Positions 34,095 through 44,353 are shown, numbered from the stretch's first letter. The stretch is DNA of 64,000 nt from Mycoplasmoides gallisepticum (GCF_900476085.1 NZ_LS991952.1:558001-622000); one strand, 5' to 3'. Numbers and translations: made by a program. The notes: generated by a model from the letters alone, not told the origin.

Positions 34095-35156
34095 TTAAAG
34101 TTTCATTCTTTTAATATCTTTAGATAGCCAAATTGATTTATCTGCTTTGACTTGAATCATATCTTCGATTCTGATTCCACCAACATTAGGAATATAGATA
34201 CCTGGTTCAATCGTAACTATTGAATCAACTCCTAATTTATCAGTATAAGAGGTTGCTACATTTGGCTTTTCGTGAATATCAATTCCCACACCGTGACCAG
34301 TTGAGTGAACAAAAAGACCCTTGAATTCAGTTTCATCAATGATCTTACGACAAACTGCATCAACTTCTTGTCCAGTCATATCAGCTTTAGCTGCTTTAAT
34401 ACCTGCTTGGTTAGATTTATCAACTAACTTATAAGCATTAATTAATCTTTGGTTTTTTGGTTTATTTAGTACTCAAGTTCTTGTAATATCTGAACAAAAA
34501 CCTTGATAAATTGTTCCAAAGTCAACTGTTACAAAGTCACCATCTTTAAACTTACGATTAGTTGGATGGTGGTGTGGTTTAGCTCCATTTGGTCCAGATG
34601 CAACGATCGGATCAAATGAGTTTTTTTCACCTCCAGCATCAATTAAAGCAAAAGTTACTAATTTAGCTAATTGAATCTCGGTCATATCAACCTTCATCAT
34701 ACTAGTTAATTTATTACCAACTTCTTTGGTAATATCAATAACTTTTTTAAGTTTCTTAATTTCAGAAGGAGTTTTAATCGCTCTTAGACTTTGGGTCTCA
34801 ATCGGTGTTTGTTTTTCACTAATACGATCTAATATTGATTGGTATTGATATGTTAGATAATCGCCTTCAATCAGTAAGTGTTTAATCTTTAATTTCTTAG
34901 CAACATCACTAAGTACATTAGCTGCTAATAACACTACTTCAGTGTGCTTGATTTCTTTGCTTGCAGCTAAGTAGTAACGAGAATCGATTACTAAAACTGA
35001 TTTCGTGTTAGTAACTAATAAAAAACCAGCTGAAGATTTAAACTCTGTAAATCATAAACGGTTTTGATCAGATGTGAATAAGATAGCATCAGCTTTGTGT
35101 TGCTTTAATGCTTTTTTAATAATGTCATGCTTAAATTGAAAGTCTGCGGTTAACAT
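34095..35156 (-). CDS. pepP: Xaa-Pro aminopeptidase / M24 family peptidase
   Basis: Dinuclear-metal (Mn/Co) peptidase of 353 residues that removes the residue before proline. All five M24 ligands are visible: Asp in TVDFGT, Asp in CSDITRT, His in STGHGVGIDIH, Glu in TIEPGIYIP and Glu in RIEDMI. The N-terminal creatinase-like domain is present (FTSDQNRLWFTEFKSSAGF). Start ATG at 35156 overlaps the stop of rpmG (TAATG). Internal TGA codons code Trp. Confidence 0.95.
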
Positions 35157-35317
35157 TATTTACGTTTCACCTCTTTGTGAACTGTAGTTCCGCGGCATCT
35201 AGAACAATATTTGTTTAGACTTAGTTTTTCTGGGTTTTTCTTTGCATTCTTTCTAGTAATGTAATTAATTTCATTACAGTCATTGCAACCTAATCTGGTA
35301 CCACGTTTTTGTGCCAT
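35156..35317 (-). CDS. rpmG: 50S ribosomal protein L33
   Basis: The 53-residue L33, a small large-subunit protein. The sequence starts MAQKRGTRLGCNDCNEINY and retains both zinc-ribbon pairs (CNDC and CSRC), the C+ form. It is the first gene of the eight-gene leftward operon ending at 28949. Too short for many gene callers. Confidence 0.95.
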   Translation of the reverse strand: MAQKRGTRLGCNDCNEINYITRKNAKKNPEKLSLNKYCSRCRGTTVHKEVKRK

Positions 35318-36547
35318 ATTTATAATATTTCCTTAATTGATTCTTATAATGTTATAAAACATTAGTATATTTTAATTTTTTATAAAAAAAATTGCAAACA
35401 AAACAACAGTAACAACTGGTTTACAGAAGTTAGTACAGTTTTATTTATCTTTATTTTATTAAATTAATCCAAATCGTTAAGGGATTTAAACTTCGTTAAC
35501 TACTTGCATCATAAAAACATCTTATATTTTGCTCGTGATTAACAGCGACCTTTCTTGGGCAGTTAATGAATATAGATTAGAACGTATATCAAATAGTTCC
35601 TATCAAGGACTGTTTAAATCATCAGCATTTCGTTTATTAAACAACGAATAATGTAAACATATATTCGACTAATATACAGAATTATGGTTTTTATAATTTT
35701 TAGCTTTTTATATTAAATTTACCGTATATTTTAAATATTTTTAAAAAATTAATCATTTTTAGTAGTCTGTTATGGTATTAAATAACACTTATAGTTATGT
35801 GTTAAATTAATCAATATTTTAAACAATCTAGTTAAGGTTAAATCGTAAAAAAGCTTAACCGTAAATTCAAATATTCATAATTCTGATTAATTAGCTGATG
35901 ATCAGTCGTATTTATAGCTTTGTTTTTTCTATAGTTGTTAATTAAAAGAAATGCTACAACTTTTTATCAGGACGTTTTAAATGTTTAATAGAATTTAAAG
36001 GTTAGTCTAGTCATAAAATTACGCTCATTGTTTTTAAAGTTGAATATAAAAAATAGTCATTTTTACCGTTTAATATGATTTTTTATAAATCTATCCTAGG
36101 GATTTTAAACATACTTTTTTTAAGCCGTAAATTCAAATTTATTCTTAAAAAAATATAAGCTTGTGCCTATGTATTGGTGTTAAATTAAGAAAACTCATTA
36201 CTTACTTTTTAAAGCAAAAAATGGTTCTCTTTTCTGAAATAAAAAAAGTTGATTATAAATGCAACTACAAATACTCTTTTTACTTTAAATAAACTTACCC
36301 AGAAGATATCATAAGTTAGATTCATAATATATCTATTTTTTTATAACGTTTATAAACGATAATATCAATAAACCAATTTGTTAGAAAACTATTAGAACTT
36401 TTATCTTAGATGAGTTTGAGTATTTTTTGGACTAGTTTTCTAGCCTAATACGAACTCGCAATTATCTTGAATTACACTTCTTATACAAAACATAGTCAAC
36501 TCTTCATTTCCAACAAAAATGCAAAATCCAGCGTAAAAACAATAAAA
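35318..36547. other. 1.2 kb gene-free, very AT-rich stretch
   Basis: No full gene, tRNA or recognisable structured RNA (RNase P, tmRNA, SRP) is visible on either strand. A short element CCGTAAATTCAAAT occurs twice (near 35862 and 36123), and GTGTTAAATTAA also occurs twice (near 35799 and 36176), so part may be a degenerate duplication. Probably decayed coding DNA or an unrecognised RNA or regulatory region. Confidence 0.6.
35535..35651 (+). pseudogene. Possible gene remnant, about 39 codons
   Basis: Open frame with protein-like composition (VINSDLSWAVNEYRLERISN, then SSYQGLFKSSAFRLLNNE) ending in TAA at 35649-35651. The frame extends about 16 codons further upstream without ATG. No ribosome-binding site. 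I do not recognise it. Confidence 0.25.
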
Positions 36548-36578
36548 AAAGATTGATCTACATAAGAGATCAATCTTT
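36548..36578 (-). terminator. Hairpin, second of two tandem terminators
   Basis: Perfect 12-bp stem AAAGATTGATCT / AGATCAATCTTT, loop of 7, A-run on left. Acts on leftward transcripts from the tRNA-Arg region. Confidence 0.75.
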
Positions 36579-36591
36579 ATAAGAATAAAAA

Positions 36592-36611
36592 ACGGCTGAT
36601 TACTCAGCCGT
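36592..36611 (-). terminator. Hairpin, first of two tandem terminators
   Basis: Perfect stem ACGGCTGA / TCAGCCGT with a 4-base loop and six A on its left; a strong leftward terminator about 140 bp beyond the tRNA-Arg gene. Confidence 0.8.
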
Positions 36612-36616
36612 GAAAA

Positions 36617-36688
36617 TTAAAAAAACGAATTTAGAATATAAAATTTTATGACAACAATTACGATGACAATCGCAACTGCGATAACCAC
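36617..36688 (-). other. Hydrophobic mini-ORF between tRNA-Arg and terminator
   Basis: Leftward frame of 23 codons from GTG (36688) to TAA (36617): VVIAVAIVIVIVVIKFYIL then NSFF, an ideal single membrane helix. No good ribosome-binding site; upstream it is open to a TAA at about 36709. The opposite strand also has an open 20-codon frame (36648-36710, Thr/Ile-rich). Either could be chance. Confidence 0.3.
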
Positions 36689-36752
36689 AAATAAAGAAAG
36701 GATTAATTAATAAATATGAACTGTGGTTTTAATTTAATTATATGAATTTTAA

Positions 36753-36829
36753 TGGCGCGCCGAAAGGGATTCGAACCCCTGACAACAGGCTTAGAAGGCA
36801 TGTGCTCTATCCAACTGAGCTACCGGCGC
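36753..36829 (-). tRNA. tRNA-Arg (anticodon UCU)
   Basis: Folds as a standard 77-nt tRNA with encoded CCA: acceptor GCGCCGG / TCGGCGC, D-arm GCTC...GAGC, anticodon loop CTTCTAA, T-arm AGGGG TTCGAAT CCCCT. The anticodon UCU reads AGA, the main Arg codon in AT-rich mycoplasmas. The anticodon stem CATGC / GCCTG has one T-C mismatch in the middle. Confidence 0.95.
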
Positions 36830-36876
36830 AAATAAGGTAATTTTATACCTCTAATATTATATATTATTTTGTCGTT

Positions 36877-38247
36877 TTATTCACGAATTAACGGGATTAC
36901 AAGGTTATTTACACCAGCATTAGTCCGAGCCAATTCAGCTGATGGTAAGTAATGTACTACTAAACCTTGTTGTAGTAACAACTGATTGGTAATCTTATTA
37001 CGATCATACACAATAACTTCAGTTGGTTTAATCATTAATACTTCTAGTGCTGAATTATTGGCTTCACTAATCCCATTAAGTTCATCGCCACCACCCGAAA
37101 GAATGAATTTAGGTCTTCTTTTAATAATTAATTCGATTAATGATTCAAAACTAATGTCGATCTCTTTGAACTCTAATTTGTTTAAACCATCAATATCTTT
37201 TTGTTCTGAATCTAATAATTCAAAAAAGACCATTTCACCAAGTGCTTTTTGGTGAACGATAAACTTATCATAATCAAGTGATGAGATCAATTGATTCATT
37301 CTAATAAATTGATCACTATTCTTTCTTGCACAAACAATAATTCTTAAGATCTTATTCTTAGGATCGTTGTATAGATTACGTGCAAAAACTTCGATCCCTA
37401 AGATATTAGTGTGCTCAGATACACTAATCAATAATGTATCTTGATTAATTAATAAGATATCATCGCTTGATAGATAACACTTATCAGTGTTTCTTGAGAA
37501 ATACAGATTAACATTGTTAAATCTCGGGTGGAACTTAACTAAGTATTCATAAAACAATGTGTGACGGTTAAAGTAATCGTCATTGTGTTGGTAAATCACA
37601 ACTCCATTACCAATCGTGCCAAAATATTTAGCTTGTAATAAGAAATCAGATAGTGGCTGGATATAATAAGCACTATCATCTAAAACTAAATCGCTAAAGC
37701 GATTAATAATTAATGAAGGTACTTCGTTTTTTCTTACCCCTGCAATCATCGCATTAATCATCTCTAGATTACTATCAAAGCTTCTAAAGTAATTAAATAA
37801 GGTGTTAAATGCAGATAAACTAGTTATCTTAGCTTCAAGAATAAAACGTTGGATAAACTCTTCTTTTAGTTGTTCATCTAACTGATCAAGAGCTGATGCT
37901 AACATTAAGTTTAAATATTGCACCTTAACATCATTCTTTTGTAAGATCGCACTTAAGATATCATGCTCTCTTTGAATTCGTTCTAAGTGCTTGGCACTAC
38001 TAAAAGTAGTCTGATTTTTCTTGATGATACGTTCTACTTCAATCCCAGGACGGTAAATAATTACTTCTTTTAGTTTTGATGAATTATTATAAACATTAAA
38101 GTCTAGGGGTGTTTTTGCTTTTAGTCTTGCATCACGATCATCTAAAGTGGTTAATTGGTTATTAACTTTAACAATAGGTTGATTATCTACTTTTTTACTA
38201 GATACTTTAACTGATCGTTTTTCCGTTTTTTTCTTTTTAACTGCCAC
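36877..38247 (-). CDS. Arginine deiminase relative lacking the catalytic residues
   Basis: A 456-residue protein with the overall plan of arginine deiminase (ArcA): SKLKEVIIYRPGIE at the start, EHDILSAILQKNDVKV, LLISVSEHTNILGIEVFARN, and the C-terminal ELARTNAGVNNLVIPLIRE. In active enzymes the corresponding stretches contain FTRDP, a His-x-Asp pair and a final Cys in a GxxCMSxP context. Here they read LVLDDSAYY, RMNQLISS and VNNLVIP, so the nucleophile and partners are gone. The N-terminal 40 residues are Lys-rich. Start is GTG (38245-38247). It lies divergently next to udk, where M. pneumoniae also has an arcA-type gene as I recall. It may have a structural or moonlighting role. Confidence 0.75.
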   Translation of the reverse strand: MAVKKKKTEKRSVKVSSKKVDNQPIVKVNNQLTTLDDRDARLKAKTPLDFNVYNNSSKLKEVIIYRPGIEVERIIKKNQTTFSSAKHLERIQREHDILSAILQKNDVKVQYLNLMLASALDQLDEQLKEEFIQRFILEAKITSLSAFNTLFNYFRSFDSNLEMINAMIAGVRKNEVPSLIINRFSDLVLDDSAYYIQPLSDFLLQAKYFGTIGNGVVIYQHNDDYFNRHTLFYEYLVKFHPRFNNVNLYFSRNTDKCYLSSDDILLINQDTLLISVSEHTNILGIEVFARNLYNDPKNKILRIIVCARKNSDQFIRMNQLISSLDYDKFIVHQKALGEMVFFELLDSEQKDIDGLNKLEFKEIDISFESLIELIIKRRPKFILSGGGDELNGISEANNSALEVLMIKPTEVIVYDRNKITNQLLLQQGLVVHYLPSAELARTNAGVNNLVIPLIRE

Positions 38248-38324
38248 TTTTAAATCTTAATTATACAAATAACTTTATTATTATAGTATTATTAAAAATA
38301 AATAATAATAATACTTATTATTAG

Positions 38325-38969
38325 ATGAAAAACGTGCAGCCAATGATCATTGCAATAGCTGGTGGTAGCGGTTCTGGTAAAACAACAATCACCCAATCAA
38401 TTATTGCCAAGATTAAAAGTGATACCAACCTAAAAGTGGCAACTGTTTGTTTAGATAATTATTATAAACCGTTTAGTGATCTAAATCTTGAAGCTAGAAA
38501 AAAGCTGAACTATGATGATCCCAATAGTTTTGACTTTGATCAAGTTTATTATGATCTGTTAGCTTTAAGCAATAACCAAACAATCAAGATGCCAATCTAT
38601 GATTATAAAAACTACACTAGATCAGATCAGTTTACTGAGATTGATCCATCTGATGTAATCTTATATGAAGGGATCTTATCTTTATATGATTCAAGGATCT
38701 TGGATCTATCAAAATTTAAGTTATTTATTGATACCCCTTCAGATGAACGATTAGCTAGACGGATCGAACGTGACTGTTTAGAGCGTGCTAGAGATATCAA
38801 ACAAGTCTTAAACCAATGACGTTCACAAGTCAGAGTAATGCATCGTAAATACGTGCAAAAACAAAAAGAGGGCGCTAATCTCATCTTACCTTGGTACACC
38901 TTAAACCACGAGGGGATGAGTATTATTCAAAACGCAATTATTAAGATCGCACAAGGCAATGAATTTTAA
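38325..38969 (+). CDS. udk: Uridine kinase
   Basis: Pyrimidine salvage enzyme of 214 residues that phosphorylates uridine and cytidine. Walker A is GGSGSGKTT (residues 13-21); other family motifs are LDNYYKP, YDDPNSFDF, MPIYDYKNYTR, ILYEGILSLYD and RRIERDCLERAR. An internal TGA (Trp) lies at 38817-38819. The 3' end overlaps the next gene by 11 bp. Confidence 0.96.
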
Positions 38970-39243
38970 ACTTACTCACCACTCACGGATTAGAGCAGTT
39001 CAACGCTTAGTTTTACAAGAAAAAAGTGAACTTTTCATTGATCATGAGATCAATGAAATCTTAAGAGATCTAATCCCATATTATGTTGATAAGAAGAATT
39101 TTGCTTATTTTGAGATTCCCAAAAAATTCTTAATTGATCGCCATAAAAGAACATATGCCATTGTTGATCAGAACAACGGCATCATTACTAGTATTACACC
39201 GATCTCACCAAGTAAGTTTATTAAGATTTATAGTATGAATTAA
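38959..39243 (+). CDS. Hypothetical protein, 94 aa
   Basis: Starts inside the end of udk (11-bp overlap), so translation is likely coupled. Soluble, basic; reads MNFKLTHHSRIRAVQRLVL with His/Arg-rich start and ITSITPISPSKFIKIY near the end. The layout (HHSRIRAVQR, then FLIDRHKRTYAIVDQNNG) resembles small single-domain proteins of toxin/RelE-like shape, but I do not claim this. It converges on obgE with only 2 bp between stops. Confidence 0.7.
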   Translation: MNFKLTHHSRIRAVQRLVLQEKSELFIDHEINEILRDLIPYYVDKKNFAYFEIPKKFLIDRHKRTYAIVDQNNGIITSITPISPSKFIKIYSMN

Positions 39244-39245
39244 AA

Positions 39246-40550
39246 CTATTCATCAATTAAATATTCATAATCACAGATAACGATTACATCATTAGGTTTG
39301 GCACCCATCTTTTTTAGTTGGTCTTCAACACCTAATGATTTAATTTTTTGTCCTAATCTGGTGATATTATCTAATGTAGTTTGAGGGATCTTCTTAAATC
39401 AATAAGTTAGTTTTTTTGATGAAACGATCCAACGGTTTTCCCCGTCTTTAATTACATCTAAAGGATCGTCATCAATCGTTTTTTCACCATCGTAGTAATA
39501 AACTTTTTCAGCAACCATCGGGATCGAAAACGGATTGGTTTCAGTTGTTGTTGATAAGGTTTTTTGATAAAGATCAAAAACCCGATCAACTAAGTTATTG
39601 ACATCGCCATTGATCGCTGAAATGGAACTGATATCAATCCCTTTTTTAGCTAAATAACTTCTTAGTTTATTGAAGTTTTCACTAGCACCTTCAACGTCCA
39701 TCTTGTTAGCTACTACTAACATCTTCTTATTAACCAGTAGTTGGGAATATTTTCTTAGTTCAGTCATGATCTTTTCATAAGCATCGATCACATCATCATG
39801 GTCAAGTGGATTCATTGAGATTAAATGAATCAACACTTCACACCGTTCAACGTGACGTAAGAAATCATGACCTAATCCATAACCTTCACTGGCATTTTCA
39901 ATTAATCCTGGGATATCAGCAAACACTAAGCGTTTGTCATTATTTTCAACGATCCCCAAGATTGGTACTAACGTTGTAAACTGGTAGTTAGCAATCTTTG
40001 GTTTGGCATTCGATAATTTGGAAATCAACGTTGATTTTCCCGCATTGGGATAACCCACAATCCCCACGTTGGCTAAATATTTTAGTTCTAACCTAACGGT
40101 TTTCTCTTCACCTTCATCACCTAACTCATATAAGTTAGGTGCGCGTAAGGTTGATGATTTAAAAGCCGCATTACCTCGACCACCCTTACCACCGTGACAG
40201 ATAATATATTCTTGTTTATCTCTGATCAGATCAACGATTACTTCATTGGTTTGTTCATCATAAACGGTGGTACCAATCGGAACTTTAACATACTTATCCA
40301 TCCCGTTTTGACCTGATGATAGATCTGGCTTACCATTATCACCATTACTTGCACGGATGATCTTTGAATATTTCAAACTTAATAAGGTTGATTGGTTGTG
40401 ATCAGCTACCAGGATGATATTACCACCCTTGCCACCACTTCCACCAGCAGGTCCACCCTTATCATAGTGCGCTTCTCTTCTTCAGGCAATGATCCCATCA
40501 CCACCATTACCAGCAATTAGTTTTATTTGACATCGATCGATAAATTGCAT
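39246..40550 (-). CDS. obgE: GTPase ObgE/CgtA
   Basis: Essential ribosome-assembly and stress GTPase of 434 residues. Gly-rich Obg domain at the N terminus (AGNGGDGIIAWRREAHYDKG, then GGPAGGSGGKGGN; HGGKGGRGNAAFKS), G1 at about residue 166 (GYPNAGKST), switch DIPGLIENASEG, NKMD and a C-terminal OCT-like domain ending in DYEYLIDE. Start ATG at 40550 is upstream of an internal in-frame ATG and restores the complete Obg fold; two TGA Trp codons interrupt a standard-code reading. It lies 4 bp downstream of a membrane protein gene. Confidence 0.97.
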
Positions 40551-40554
40551 ATTC

Positions 40555-41157
40555 TTATTTATTCTTATCAGAGATTGTTATCGTTGAACTTTCTGGTTTT
40601 TTTAATTGCTTAATCTGTTCACTACGTTTATTCTTATTTTGGTTTTCTTCAAGTAGATCATTAAGATAAACATAATCGTGTTTTAGATCTAATCTAATCA
40701 TTAGTTTATTAATGATAAAAACCAAAAGAAAAAAACTGATACTAAATACTACGATCACCAACACGATCCGGCCAAAGATGATTAATCCTTGGTTGGCAAA
40801 CTTAAATAGTCCAGATAAGATGATCGTGATTAAGGCAATACTAAAACTATAAGTTAATGGAATCAGATCATAAGCTGTTTGTTTGAACAGATATCTTATT
40901 AATAAGATTAATAAGAAATACACCCCAAGTGGGGGGAAGATAAAAGCCAAGATCAAGGGATTAAAATTACGTTGGTTAATCATCTGATCTTGGGTAATAA
41001 TCACCCCTTCACCCAACAACCAATTCAGTTTTAAAAGATTAAACTCACCAAACAAAACTCAGATAACAACATAATAACCAACCACAAAAAACAATAAAAA
41101 CAACGTAAGAATTAGGGGGTTGGTTTTTTTGTATAGCGAGCTTTTAAAATACTCCAT
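40555..41157 (-). CDS. Hypothetical membrane protein, 200 aa
   Basis: Start ATG at 41157 (MEYFKSSLYKKTNPLILTLF). Four or more hydrophobic segments: the N-terminal one (ILTLFLLFFVVGYYVVIWVLF), LILAFIFPPLGVYFLLILLI, FSIALITIILSGLF and IFGRIVLVIVVFSISFFLLVFII. A Lys/Asn/Glu-rich cytoplasmic tail follows. It is cotranscribed with obgE. No family recognised. Confidence 0.78.
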
Positions 41158-41209
41158 AAAATACTTACTAATTATATAAAAATATCTGATCAAACTAGTA
41201 AGTTTGAAA

Positions 41210-41247
41210 TGAAAAAAAAATCAATCGGCTTCTAGCTGATTGATTTT
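41210..41247 (-). terminator. Terminator of pepA operon
   Basis: Imperfect stem AAATCAATCGGCT / AGCTGATTGATTT around a 3-base loop with nine A on its left, 13 bp after the stop at 41260. Confidence 0.75.
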
Positions 41248-41259
41248 GTCTTAATTGGT

Positions 41260-41541
41260 TTAGCTTTGTTGAAGACCCATACTTCGCGCAGCCATCACAG
41301 CAAATACCGCACCAACAATACTTCCAACACATAATAAGATTAAAAAGATGATAATTAGAATCTTGGTTCATTTGGATAATTTATCAAGTTTAGAATTACT
41401 TTGGTATTCATAAACTTCATTGTGCTTATCTGTTTTTTTTTCAAGATCTAATTGTTCTTGTTCTTGAATTAATTTGGTGTGGCTTTGTTTTACCTGTTCA
41501 AGGTCAGGTTGATTAGTTGGCTCGTTGTGTTCTTTTAACAT
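41260..41541 (-). CDS. Small single-TM protein, 93 aa
   Basis: Start ATG at 41541, stop TAA at 41260, with one TGA Trp before the membrane segment. The first 60 residues are hydrophilic, Gln/Glu/Lys-rich and probably coiled-coil (LIQEQEQLDLEKKTDKHNEV); then KILIIIFLILLCVGSIVGAV spans the membrane. Topology suggests the helix faces the cytosol. It lies 24 bp after pepA. Function unknown. Confidence 0.75.
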
Positions 41542-41565
41542 AGCTTATTTGTTTAAGGAATTTAA

Positions 41566-42903
41566 TTACTTTTGGTTTTTTGCTTGTAAGTATAAAGCAC
41601 GAATCATTGGTGATAAACCAAGTCCAGCTTTATCTGATCCAGTACCAGCAATATCACAGTGGATTAGATCAACACCTTCAGCAAATTCATTTAAGAACAT
41701 TGCCGCTCTTGATGAACCAGCATATGGCGCATTAGTTGAGTTAGCAATATCAGCTAAAGGAGTTTTCAGCATTTCTAAGTAATCGTTGTGCATTGGTAAT
41801 CTTCAAACCGCTTCACCAGCTGAGAACGCATTGTCTTCAAATTCTTTTCAGAACTTATCAGATGTTGAGAAAACACCAGTGTAAGTTTTACCTAGGATGT
41901 AGCTCATTAATCCAGTTAATGTTGCTACGTCAAAAATTCTAGTTGCTTTAACATCAAGTGCAGCATATGAGATCGCATCAGCTAACACTAAACGACCTTC
42001 TGCATCAGTGTTATCAATTTCAACAGTTTTCTTGTTGTAAGCAACTACGATATCATCAGGACGTTGTGCTTTTGGACCAATTAAATTTTCAGTTAATGGC
42101 GCAAGTGCCACAACATTAGTTTTAATTTTGTTTTTAGCTAACGCTAAAACTGTTGATACAACGATTGCTGCACCTGACATATCATATTTCATATGTCTCA
42201 TGTGAGGACCAGTTTTTAAGTTCATCCCCCCTGAATCATAAGTAATTCCCTTACCAACGTAAGCAAATTTTTCTTTTGATGATTTGTTGTTTAAGTATTC
42301 AACAACTAAGAAACGGCATTCTCTTTCTGAACCTTTATTTACTCCGTATAAAAGGTTTAGTCCCATCTTTTTGATCTGTTCTTTGTTGTATACTGATAGC
42401 TTAACGTTCTTAAGGTCTTTGAATTCAGCTTTGAATAGATCAACAAAAGTTTCTGGGTATAACACATCAGAAGGAGTATCTTGTAATCTTCTTGATAATG
42501 TAAGAGCTTCAGCCACGTTTTTAGCAGCATCATAAGCAGCTTTAAATTCTTTAGAAACTTTAACAATAAAACTTGGTTTAGTATCTGGTTTAGTTTTTCT
42601 TGTAAACGGAATGACACTAGCATATTCAATTGCACAAGCAACTAATAATGCTACAGTTTCACTATCAGCATTAGTTGCTGTTAAAAAGCTATCAAGATCT
42701 ACTTCAACTTTTTCTTTTTGTGAGCAGAACATCTCAACTAGTTTGTTGTACAACTTAACACCATCATAGTGTGAAGTAAATTCAAACAGCACAACCCCGC
42801 CTTCAGTTTTAAAAGTGTAATCTTTTAATTTGTTATTAACCTTGGCTTGAACTAATAACATCTTCTTTGAAGAAGAATGAGTTTTTTTCGTATTTTTTTC
42901 CAT
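41566..42903 (-). CDS. pepA: Leucyl (cytosol) aminopeptidase, M17 family
   Basis: Zn/Mn-dependent aminopeptidase of 445 residues that finishes degradation of imported peptides. The active-site signature NTDAEGRLVLADA is intact, with the other metal/catalytic block YVGKGITYDSGGMNLKT. The C-terminal end continues past TGA Trp codons (KFWKEFEDN, AVWRLPMHNDY) to HCDIAGTGSDKAGLG. It is followed by the small TM protein at 41260-41541 in the same transcript. Confidence 0.96.
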
Positions 42904-43052
42904 TATTTATCTTTCTATCAAATTAAATTATCAATGTGTGGTTATTTAATTTAAATTAAAATATATCTATATTTTATTAAAAATTTTAACATTTAAAAAA
43001 CGTAAGTTGACATAATGATAATTAAATTTAAATAAAAATCGCGATTCATAAG

Positions 43053-44168
43053 ATGTCAAAAAAACTGATTAGTAAAAAGTTCGAGCAAGTGCCACTAGCC
43101 TTGAGCGGACTGACGTTGGGTACGATTGGGCTTGGTTTTAGTTGAGAAGCACTACTTACCCACTTTAAACAGGTAAGTTCTGATCCTGAAACTTATAAAA
43201 CAGCAACCTTAGTAGTGCTATTCATGTTGATGTTATTATCGCTACTATATGGAACGATCGTTGCTATTAAATATTTAACCAATAGAAAACAATTTGTTGG
43301 TTATTTAAGAACACCAAACCAAGCAGGTTTAGTCTTTCCTTTTTTTATGGCCTTGGGGTTATTTGGTAACTTTCTAGGTTATTTAAATGTCAATTATTTA
43401 CAGACCAACTTTGCTTTTAGTGTGGTCATCAACATTATTGTTGTTTTTTCAACACTATGTCATGTTTTGTGTCTGATCTATTTTGTTAATGTTGTTTTAG
43501 CAAAACATGATCTTGAAAAAGATGAAGTTTACACTTCATGAAATATGCCATTAGTAGGCTTGGGAATTAGTTGTAGTTTTTATCCGAATTTAGGACTAAA
43601 TAATGAATATTATTTAGCTTATTATCAGATCTTATGATTAATCTGTTCGTTCTTATTCGTAGGTTCTTATTTTTTATTTGGTTATAAACAATTATTTAAG
43701 GGTTTTGCCAACAAAGAAGATATTGGCACAATGTCAATTATGGCATCACCACCCAACTTATTATTAGTTGGGTTTTTAAAAATCTTTAACCCAGCAGTTC
43801 ACCAACACGCATTACTAATTAACTTTTCAGTAACTGCATTTAATATCCTTACTTATAGTTTTATCTTCTTTTCAATGGTGGGATTATTTATTTACTTCTT
43901 AACTGCCATTAAGTTATTAGTAATGCGTAACTTTGGGTTTGCTTGAACTGCATTTACGTTTTCAGGCACAATCAATGCTAGAGCATTATTAGATACAGTT
44001 AATCAAGGCGGATTACCTGATAGTATCTATTACATCTTACTTGGCATTAGTATTGGTTTAATTAGTGTTGTTAGCTTAATAGTTAGCTTATTGACGATAA
44101 AAACCTTCTTCAATTTTAAAACCTGGTTTGAGTATGAAACTAAAGTTCATACAAGCGGAATGGTTTAA
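43053..44168 (+). CDS. TDT family transporter (TehA/SLAC1-like)
   Basis: A 371-residue integral membrane protein with about ten hydrophobic helices. The start (KKFEQVPLALSGLTLGTIGL) and MASPPNLLLVGFLK in the middle match the tellurite-resistance/dicarboxylate/SLAC1 fold, whose members are anion channels or C4-dicarboxylate exporters. The true start is ATG 43053; several Trp are TGA (for example FSWEALL, FAWTAFTFSG). It stands alone with its own terminator. Substrate unknown. Confidence 0.85.
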
Positions 44169-44187
44169 TAGGTAATTTAAAAAAAAT

Positions 44188-44226
44188 AAACCCAAGCTTT
44201 GAATATGATTCGAGCTTGGGTTTTTT
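44188..44226 (+). terminator. Terminator of TDT transporter
   Basis: Stem AAACCCAAGCT / AGCTTGGGTTT followed by T-run, 20 bp after the stop codon. Confidence 0.85.
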
Positions 44227-44290
44227 ATTGAACTAAAATCAAATCCTAGTAAGGCTCTCTTGATTACACCAACTTAGTTTTAAAGGGATA

Positions 44291-44335
44291 AAATAAAACA
44301 CATCGAAATTAATTCGATGTGTTTTATTTTTTTTT
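44291..44335. terminator. Bidirectional terminator
   Basis: Stem AAAACACATCGAA / TTCGATGTGTTTT with A/T-runs on both sides; serves the leftward lipoprotein gene ending at 44354 and backs up the rightward one. Confidence 0.8.
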
Positions 44336-44353
44336 GGTAAGTTTTGAAGATTC

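Noticed and set aside
35318-36547. RNase P RNA, tmRNA or SRP RNA gene
   Set aside because: I looked for their conserved cores (for example GAGGAAAGTC) and did not see them.
36648-36710. Thr/Ile-rich 20-codon frame resembling a threonine-operon leader peptide
   Set aside because: No threonine biosynthesis genes follow and mycoplasmas lack the pathway; probably chance, though the opposite-strand frame is kept as a weak finding.
42357-42641. Second frame inside pepA on the same strand
   Set aside because: Leu-rich out-of-frame reading of a well-supported aminopeptidase gene.
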